DNA from: VRUE01 sp035318745
GTDB lineage: Bacteria > Actinomycetota > Thermoleophilia > Solirubrobacterales > 70-9
Direction: 5' to 3'
NCBI GenBank assembly: GCA_035318745.1
Contig: DATHEA010000029.1
Span: forward strand, 1-18,098
Length of the DNA stretch: 18,098 bases
Position 1 is the first letter of the stretch; each line of letters begins with the position of its first letter. The notes beneath the pieces are model-generated. The model saw only the letters and a program-made list of their open reading frames with translations, was not told where the DNA came from and ran no database searches. The position numbers and the translations under genes are program-made. This document shows, in pieces, positions 14,315-18,098 of this stretch.

Positions 14315-14833
14315 CTACGGGATGCCGGTCGCGTGAGGGTTGCCCCCCGCCACGACCACCGGAGGCGGCGCGGTTTCGCCGTTCTCGAGCTGGTCGCGGA
14401 GCCGCCGCAGCGCAGTGCGCCAGCCACGCTGGGCGGAGGACGAGTTGGCGGCAAAGACCTCCAGAGCCCGGTCGAGCGGGTTCGACGGCTCGGTCCAGTG
14501 CGAGACACGGACCCTGGTCAGCGAACCGGTGCCCTCGGTCAGCTCCCAGACCGTGGTAGTGGGGATCCGGTTGCCGCGTCCGCCGCGACCCCGCTCGATC
14601 AGCTTGTGCGGCCGCTCCAGCTCGACGAGCACCGTGTCCATCCAGACCTTTCGCAGCGGCGAGGTCACGCAGAACCGCGCCCCCGCACCGATTCCGCTCG
14701 ACTCGATCCGGGTCAGGTGGAAGTCGCTGAGAAAGTGGTCGGTGAAGGAGGGCCGGCGCGCCAGGTCGGCAATGGTCTCGAAGATGCGCTCACGGGGAAC
14801 GTCGATCTCGATCTCTGCGCTGACGGGCCCCAT
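14315..14833 (-). CDS. SRPBCC (START/Bet v1-like) family protein
   Basis: 172 residues. The pattern SAEIEIDVPRERIFETIADL, then FTDHFLSDFHL, ARFCVTSPL and WMDTVLVELERPHKLIERGR, then TVWELTEGTGSLTRVRVSH, is the polyketide cyclase/START-like SRPBCC pattern. These proteins form a deep hydrophobic ligand pocket. No catalytic residues can be named, so it may bind or transport a lipid-like ligand or act on one. I choose ATG 14833 rather than ATG 14875 because the fold starts there and a TAGAAT box lies exactly 7 nt upstream. It sits upstream of the lipoprotein on the same strand, with a hairpin between. Confidence 0.85.
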   Translation of the reverse strand: MGPVSAEIEIDVPRERIFETIADLARRPSFTDHFLSDFHLTRIESSGIGAGARFCVTSPLRKVWMDTVLVELERPHKLIERGRGGRGNRIPTTTVWELTEGTGSLTRVRVSHWTEPSNPLDRALEVFAANSSSAQRGWRTALRRLRDQLENGETAPPPVVVAGGNPHATGIP

Positions 14834-14840
14834 CGGCGTG

Positions 14841-14870
14841 ATTCTATGCGAAGGGCAGTCCCCGTTTGAA
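14841..14870 (-). promoter_or_regulatory. Promoter of the SRPBCC gene (TTCAAA-N18-TAGAAT), leaderless
   Basis: On the minus strand, TTCAAA (14865-14870) and TAGAAT (14841-14846) are separated by 18 nt. They match the sigma-70 consensus at 4/6 and 5/6 positions. The start codon ATG 14833 follows 7 nt later, so the mRNA would begin at about its own start codon. This is the best promoter in the window. Confidence 0.55.
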
Positions 14871-14976
14871 CCCATGTGGATCGGGGTAACGACCCTGCTG
14901 TAGGGGTTCGCGTCTGTGGGAAATTGCGGATGCGAAAACTCGGTAACCAGCTAGGATCCCCTCCGAGGCGCGAGGG

Positions 14977-14982
14977 AAGGAG
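14977..14982 (+). promoter_or_regulatory. Strong Shine-Dalgarno AAGGAG before an ATC start
   Basis: AAGGAG, within GGGAAGGAG, sits 5 nt before ATC 14988 and has no ATG, GTG or TTG at the right distance in the reading frame. A TAGGAT -10-like box lies at 14952-14957. This is what places the start of the zinc-ribbon/FHA gene. Confidence 0.6.
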
Positions 14983-14987
14983 CCGTC

Positions 14988-15560
14988 ATCTCCACCAGTC
15001 TCACACCCACCCCGACTTCCGATAGCTACGTCAGCGGGACTTTTCCAGGCCCAGGCACTTATTTCTGCGTCGAGTGCGGCTTACAGCTGGCCCTGTACGA
15101 AGATGATCAGCTTCCGGACTGCTCCCGCTGTGGGTCTGCGAGCTTCATGCTCGACTCGATCTTCGAGTCGATGCAAGAGCACGGCGAGACCACAGCGGAG
15201 TTCGAGATTGCCACCGAGGCAGTCACCTCGAACTGGTTGGACGAGCTGCGGGCGGACCTTGCCCCGGGCAGCCGCCACCTGGTCTGCCGCGACGAGGGAG
15301 GCAAGGTTCTCGACTTCGAGATCGAGCACGGCTGGACCAGGATCGGCCGTAGCGTCGCCGCTGACATCCGCCTCGACGACCCCAGTGTCTCTCGCCGCCA
15401 TGCTCTGGTCGTCTCCGAACCGGGTGAGTCGCTGCGTGTGCTCGACGACCGCAGCCTCAACGGCGTCTTCGTCAACGCCGACCTGGTCGAGTGGGGCAGG
15501 CTGGGCGACGGCGACGAGCTGTCGATCGGCCGCTACCGCCTCTTCGCACTCGAAGGCTGA
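14988..15560 (+). CDS. Zinc-ribbon plus FHA-domain protein, probable ATC start
   Basis: 190 residues if read from ATC 14988. The first 53 residues hold a zinc ribbon with cysteines 27, 30, 45 and 48 (TYFCVECGLQLA, then LPDCSRCGSASF). The FHA domain occupies about 100-190: WTRIGRSVAADIRLDD with G120-R121, VSRRHALVV with S135 and H138, and SLNGVFVN with N158. These are the phosphothreonine-binding positions, so it should bind a phosphorylated partner, perhaps from a Ser/Thr kinase not in this window. A start at ATG 15147 would remove the zinc ribbon. The only better-placed signal is AAGGAG 5 nt before ATC 14988, and the in-frame stop at 14952 bounds the search. Short intergenic gaps surround it; the partner is unknown. 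Confidence 0.8.
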   Translation: MSTSLTPTPTSDSYVSGTFPGPGTYFCVECGLQLALYEDDQLPDCSRCGSASFMLDSIFESMQEHGETTAEFEIATEAVTSNWLDELRADLAPGSRHLVCRDEGGKVLDFEIEHGWTRIGRSVAADIRLDDPSVSRRHALVVSEPGESLRVLDDRSLNGVFVNADLVEWGRLGDGDELSIGRYRLFALEG

Positions 15561-15598
15561 GCCAGGCAATCCGCGCAAATTCCGGCCTATGGTGGCCG

Positions 15599-15604
15599 TA
15601 GAGT
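15599..15604 (+). promoter_or_regulatory. -10 box of the coiled-coil gene (TAGAGT), leaderless
   Basis: TAGAGT is followed by exactly 7 nt and GTG 15612. A small dyad, CGGCC-TATGGT-GGCCG (15583-15598), ends immediately before it and may terminate the FHA gene or bind a regulator. Confidence 0.45.
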
Positions 15605-15611
15605 TGGTGTC

Positions 15612-15974
15612 GTGGACTCAGCCCAAGATCCATCGGTCGCCGCCGAGCAAGCTCGTCGGCGCCTGCACGAAGAGATAGAGCGCGTACGCGCAGGCGTCGA
15701 GGAGATGCTCTCCGAGCAGGGAGGCAGCGACGCCGACCTGCGCCGCGAGCTGGACGCCCTTCGCGAAGACACGAGGCTCTACGTCAAGCAGCGTCTCCGC
15801 AAGAGCGAGAAGCGCGCCGACAAGCGCCTGAACAAGCTAGAGCGCCGGATCGACCAGGTGGAGCAGGACCGCAAACTCGCCGAGTGGCGCATCCACACCA
15901 ACACCGAGCAAATGCTCGACGGCCTGCTCAAAGAGGTCCGCGCCATAGCGGACCTGCTCACTCGAACCCGCTAG
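15612..15974 (+). CDS. Coiled-coil hypothetical protein, 120 aa
   Basis: I do not recognise a family. The protein is almost entirely charged heptad-type helix: ARRRLHEEIERVRAGVEEML, then RRELDALREDTRLYVKQRLR and KRLNKLERRIDQVEQDRKLA. It has no cysteine, membrane segment or signal, so it is probably an oligomeric scaffold or DNA/protein-binding helix. The start is GTG 15612, chosen because TAGAGT lies 7 nt before it and the sequence remains in register. It follows the zinc-ribbon/FHA gene by 51 bp on the same strand. Its TAG stop is 4 nt before the first of the paired hairpin elements. Confidence 0.75.
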   Translation: MDSAQDPSVAAEQARRRLHEEIERVRAGVEEMLSEQGGSDADLRRELDALREDTRLYVKQRLRKSEKRADKRLNKLERRIDQVEQDRKLAEWRIHTNTEQMLDGLLKEVRAIADLLTRTR

Positions 15975-15978
15975 TCAA

Positions 15979-16085
15979 GGGGGAGTGAGGGGTTCCCCTC
16001 AGCTGGAACCCGCGCTCGGCCCCGGCGGCGGGACTCTCGCTTTGCGGCTCACAAGTTCCATCAGAGGGGAACCCCTCACTCCCCC
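15979..16085 (+). repeat. 3'-UTR hairpin element, copy 1 (conserved loop, own stem)
   Basis: This starts 4 nt after the stop of the coiled-coil gene. The 22-bp arms at 15979-16000 and 16064-16085 are exact reverse complements (outer part GGGGGAGTGAGGGG, inner part CCCCTC/GAGGGG). The loop carries GAACCCGCG (16006-16014), a 29-nt variable segment (16015-16043) and GCGGCTCACAAGTTCC (16044-16059). GGAAC/GTTCC and CCGC/GCGG inside the loop can pair with each other. Copy 2 at 16097-16205 has the same loop blocks and spacing in the opposite orientation. It may act as a terminator, but there is no T-tract. Confidence 0.85.
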
Positions 16086-16096
16086 AGACGAGCCCT

Positions 16097-16205
16097 GCCG
16101 TCGAGCACGGATACCCCTCCGACGGAACTTGTGAGCCGCCCAACTTCGATCCTGCTGAAAGATTCCGACGCGGGTTCAGGCGGAGGGGTATCCGTGCTCG
16201 ACGGC
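16097..16205 (-). repeat. 3'-UTR hairpin element, copy 2 (conserved loop, different stem)
   Basis: Read on the minus strand, it starts 3 nt after the gltB stop. The 25-bp arms at 16181-16205 and 16097-16121 are exact reverse complements, with an outer stem (GCCGTCGAGCACGGATA) unlike that of copy 1. The loop again has GAACCCGCG (16169-16177), a 29-nt segment of different sequence (16140-16168) and GCGGCTCACAAGTTCC (16124-16139). The 75-nt core from CCCCTC to GAGGGG has the same length in both copies. Confidence 0.85.
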
Positions 16206-16208
16206 CGC

Positions 16209-18098
16209 TTACTCGGTGGAGATCGAGGGGTCCGCTTGGACCCTGTGCGGCACGATCATCAGGAAGTTGCTCGTCGCGTCGGCGGCCATGGCGGCCATTC
16301 GCTCGGCCTCTTCGTCCTGGCCGGTAGCCCGCAGCTCATCGGCGTAGTGGCTGAGCAGATCGTCGATGTCGAGCTGACCCTCGGAGTCGATCTCTTTGAG
16401 CTCGACTTTGGCGCCCTCACCCAGGCGGGCTTCGATGGCCTGGCGGTCGATGCCGAAGGCGTTGTGGCGGACGTAGACGCGGCCGCCGGTCATCCCGGCG
16501 CAGGCCCAGGGGCCGAGGTCGCCGAGCACTACCGCCCGGCCGGAGGTCATGTACTCGAAGGCGAAGCCCTTGGCATTGGCGCGGTCGACGACGCAGCCGC
16601 GGCCGTCGTCGATCGCCTCCGCCGGCTCGCCGGCCAGAACCACGTCGGCGCCGGAGAGGCGGATGCAGAAGCGCGAGTCGGCCGAACCCTGGACGAAGAG
16701 GCGGCCGCGCTGGGCCCCGTAGGCGAATGACTTGCCGACCGAGCCGTTGAGGCGCCGGCCCTTGGCCCCCTTGCCCTTGAGCACGGCGAGGCTGCCACCC
16801 AGCATCGCCTTGCCGACGCCGTCCTGGGCGCCGCCCTCGACCCGGATCGAGACGCCGTAGGCGTTGAAGGCACCAAGGCCCTGGCCGGCGACCGAGCCGC
16901 CATTGAACTCGAGGTCGGCGAGCACGTCATCGTTGGACTCGGGACCGTCCTCGAAGATGCGCGAGCGGGCGATCGCTCCGGCCAGCTCGGTGCCGAGCAC
17001 GCGGTCGTTGGCGTCGGTCGCCCGCGGGAAGCGGCTGTTGACCGTGTGACCGGAGCAGACTTCGCCGGCGAGAGCACCGATCTGGGCCGAGGCCTGCTTG
17101 GCCTCCATCCGGATCGGGCGAGCGACGACAAGTCCGGCCTCGGCGCGCTCCTCGGAAATGTCCTCAGCGACGGGCAGGTCGATCGGCTCGAGGTCGAGAA
17201 ACTCCTCGAGCGGCGTGATCAGCGGCGCCAGATCGATCTGGTCGTGGTGAGAGACCTGCTCGAGCAGGTCGTAGCGGCCGACCAGGTCCTGGGCGCGGTC
17301 GTAGCCGAGCGAGGCGACGACCTCCTTGACCTCCTCGCCCATCGCCTGGAAGAAGCGGGCGCAGCTCTCGGCGGCGACATCGACCTCCTGCGGGGTGAAC
17401 TTCTTCAGGCCGTGGTCCTGGGCCTGCTCGACCGTCTCGATCTGGGTGGCGATGCCGACGTGACAGGTATCCAGCTGGCAGCCGCGGCAGATCGTGCAGC
17501 CGAGGCTGACCATCGCCAGCGTGCCGAAGCCGACCCGGTTGGCGCCGAGGCAGTGCAGCTTGACGACGTCGTGGCCGGTGCGGTAGCCGCCGTCGGCCCA
17601 GATCTCGACCCGGTTGCGCAGGCCGGCCTCCATCAGCGCGCGGTGCACGGCGCGGGTGCCGATGTCCGAGGGCAGACCGACGTGGCGCAGCGCGTGCTGG
17701 CGTGCGGCGCCGGTGCCGCCCTCGAAGCCGGAGAGCGTGATGATGTCGGCGCCCGCCTTGGCGATGCCGAGGCCGATCGTGCCGATGTTCGGCACCACTG
17801 GGACCTTGACCGAGACGCGCACGTCGGGGTTGACCGTCTTCAGCTCGTCGATCAGCTCGGCGAGATCCTCGATCGAGTAGAGGTCGTGGTTGTTCGAGGG
17901 CGAGATCAGGTCGGTGCCCGGGGCCGCGTTACGGGCGGCGGCGACCTTCTCGGAGACCTTCTTGCCGGGCAGGTGACCGCCCTCGCCGGGCTTGGCGCCC
18001 TGGCCGATCTTGATCTCGGCCAGGTAGGAGGAGTTGATCATCTCCGCCGAGACGCCGAAGCGGCCCGAGGCGACCTGCTGGCCGCGCCACTTGCGGTA
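16209..18098 (-). CDS. gltB: Glutamate synthase large subunit (GltB-type), C-terminal part, partial
   Basis: The last 629 residues of a longer protein whose start lies beyond the right edge. Visible parts are the FMN-binding synthase barrel (AEIKIGQGAKPGEGGHLPGK, then NNHDLYSIEDLAELI, ADIITLSGFEGGTGAARQHA and VEIWADGGYRTGHDVV) and the 3Fe-4S cluster loop CTICRGCQLDTCHVGIATQ. The C-terminal beta-helix (GXGXG) domain follows. It would transfer ammonia from glutamine to 2-oxoglutarate to make two glutamates; the glutaminase domain is off the window. Several positions differ from classic GltB: HVGIATQ instead of PVGVATQ, an extra cysteine in the cluster loop, and NNHD where PHHD is usual. A divergent glutamate synthase-related branch is therefore likely. 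I see the frame running open to the edge, so I do not use the internal ATG at 18041. Confidence 0.9.
   Translation of the reverse strand, partial: YRKWRGQQVASGRFGVSAEMINSSYLAEIKIGQGAKPGEGGHLPGKKVSEKVAAARNAAPGTDLISPSNNHDLYSIEDLAELIDELKTVNPDVRVSVKVPVVPNIGTIGLGIAKAGADIITLSGFEGGTGAARQHALRHVGLPSDIGTRAVHRALMEAGLRNRVEIWADGGYRTGHDVVKLHCLGANRVGFGTLAMVSLGCTICRGCQLDTCHVGIATQIETVEQAQDHGLKKFTPQEVDVAAESCARFFQAMGEEVKEVVASLGYDRAQDLVGRYDLLEQVSHHDQIDLAPLITPLEEFLDLEPIDLPVAEDISEERAEAGLVVARPIRMEAKQASAQIGALAGEVCSGHTVNSRFPRATDANDRVLGTELAGAIARSRIFEDGPESNDDVLADLEFNGGSVAGQGLGAFNAYGVSIRVEGGAQDGVGKAMLGGSLAVLKGKGAKGRRLNGSVGKSFAYGAQRGRLFVQGSADSRFCIRLSGADVVLAGEPAEAIDDGRGCVVDRANAKGFAFEYMTSGRAVVLGDLGPWACAGMTGGRVYVRHNAFGIDRQAIEARLGEGAKVELKEIDSEGQLDIDDLLSHYADELRATGQDEEAERMAAMAADATSNFLMIVPHRVQADPSISTE

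Noticed and set aside
14876..14987. Possible small RNA or riboswitch before the FHA gene
   Set aside because: Only a TAGGAT box, a near-palindromic GGTAACC and the Shine-Dalgarno are visible; no stable conserved fold or known riboswitch core was recognised.
15979..16205. CRISPR array or tandem repeat interpretation
   Set aside because: Only two copies, in inverted orientation, each with its own flanking stem. There is no regular direct-repeat/spacer series and no cas gene in the window.
15975..16208. Simple bidirectional rho-independent terminator
   Set aside because: Stems are strong, but there are no T-tracts and the loops are about 60 nt with conserved blocks. Termination may still be one role, so this is rejected only as a full explanation.

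Overview
The window is high-GC, densely packed bacterial DNA with short overlapping genes, frequent GTG starts and probable leaderless promoters. A MarP-type CvpA/trypsin protease, an AddAB/AdnAB-like helicase-nuclease pair and a class B penicillin-binding protein with an NTF2-like domain point to Actinomycetota. A deep branch such as Thermoleophilia (Solirubrobacterales) is my guess; I could not test it. There are no rRNA, tRNA, CRISPR or recognisable transposase genes.

Layout. 1-702 (minus): a PAT-like N-acetyltransferase overlapping the start of a MIP18/DUF59 Fe-S assembly factor that runs off the left edge. 732-1764 (plus): an unknown 131-residue protein coupled to a HAD phosphatase. 1761-2216 (minus): an unknown acidic protein. 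2354-8820 (plus): a two-gene operon for an AddAB/AdnAB-like complex. Both subunits carry a RecB-type nuclease and Fe-S cysteines, but only the second has intact helicase motifs. 8826-10333 (minus): exonuclease VII (xseA-xseB), convergent with that operon, so two DNA-end-processing enzymes sit tail to tail. 10344-11873: a divergent pair, an HxlR regulator and a MarP-like membrane serine protease, around a perfect inverted repeat that is probably the operator. 11923-13656 (plus): a class B PBP. 13653-14833 (minus): a lipoprotein and an SRPBCC protein, separated by a long perfect hairpin. 14988-15974 (plus): a zinc-ribbon/FHA protein that appears to start at ATC behind a strong Shine-Dalgarno, then a coiled-coil protein. 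16209-18098 (minus): the C-terminal part of a glutamate synthase large subunit, running off the right edge.

The most unusual structure is the 234-bp convergent gap at 15975-16208. It holds two inverted copies of one ~107-109 bp hairpin element, each starting 3-4 nt after the stop codon of its own gene. The two copies share loop blocks of 16 and 9 nt exactly, separated by a 29-nt segment of equal length but different sequence. Their outer stems differ in sequence, yet each is perfectly self-complementary. This looks like a structured 3'-UTR or mobile element that I cannot assign to a known class. Other notable points are a recurring TANNNT-N7-start arrangement at five genes and a 23-nt motif shared between two intergenic regions 12 kb apart. 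No gap without a gene exceeds 300 bases.
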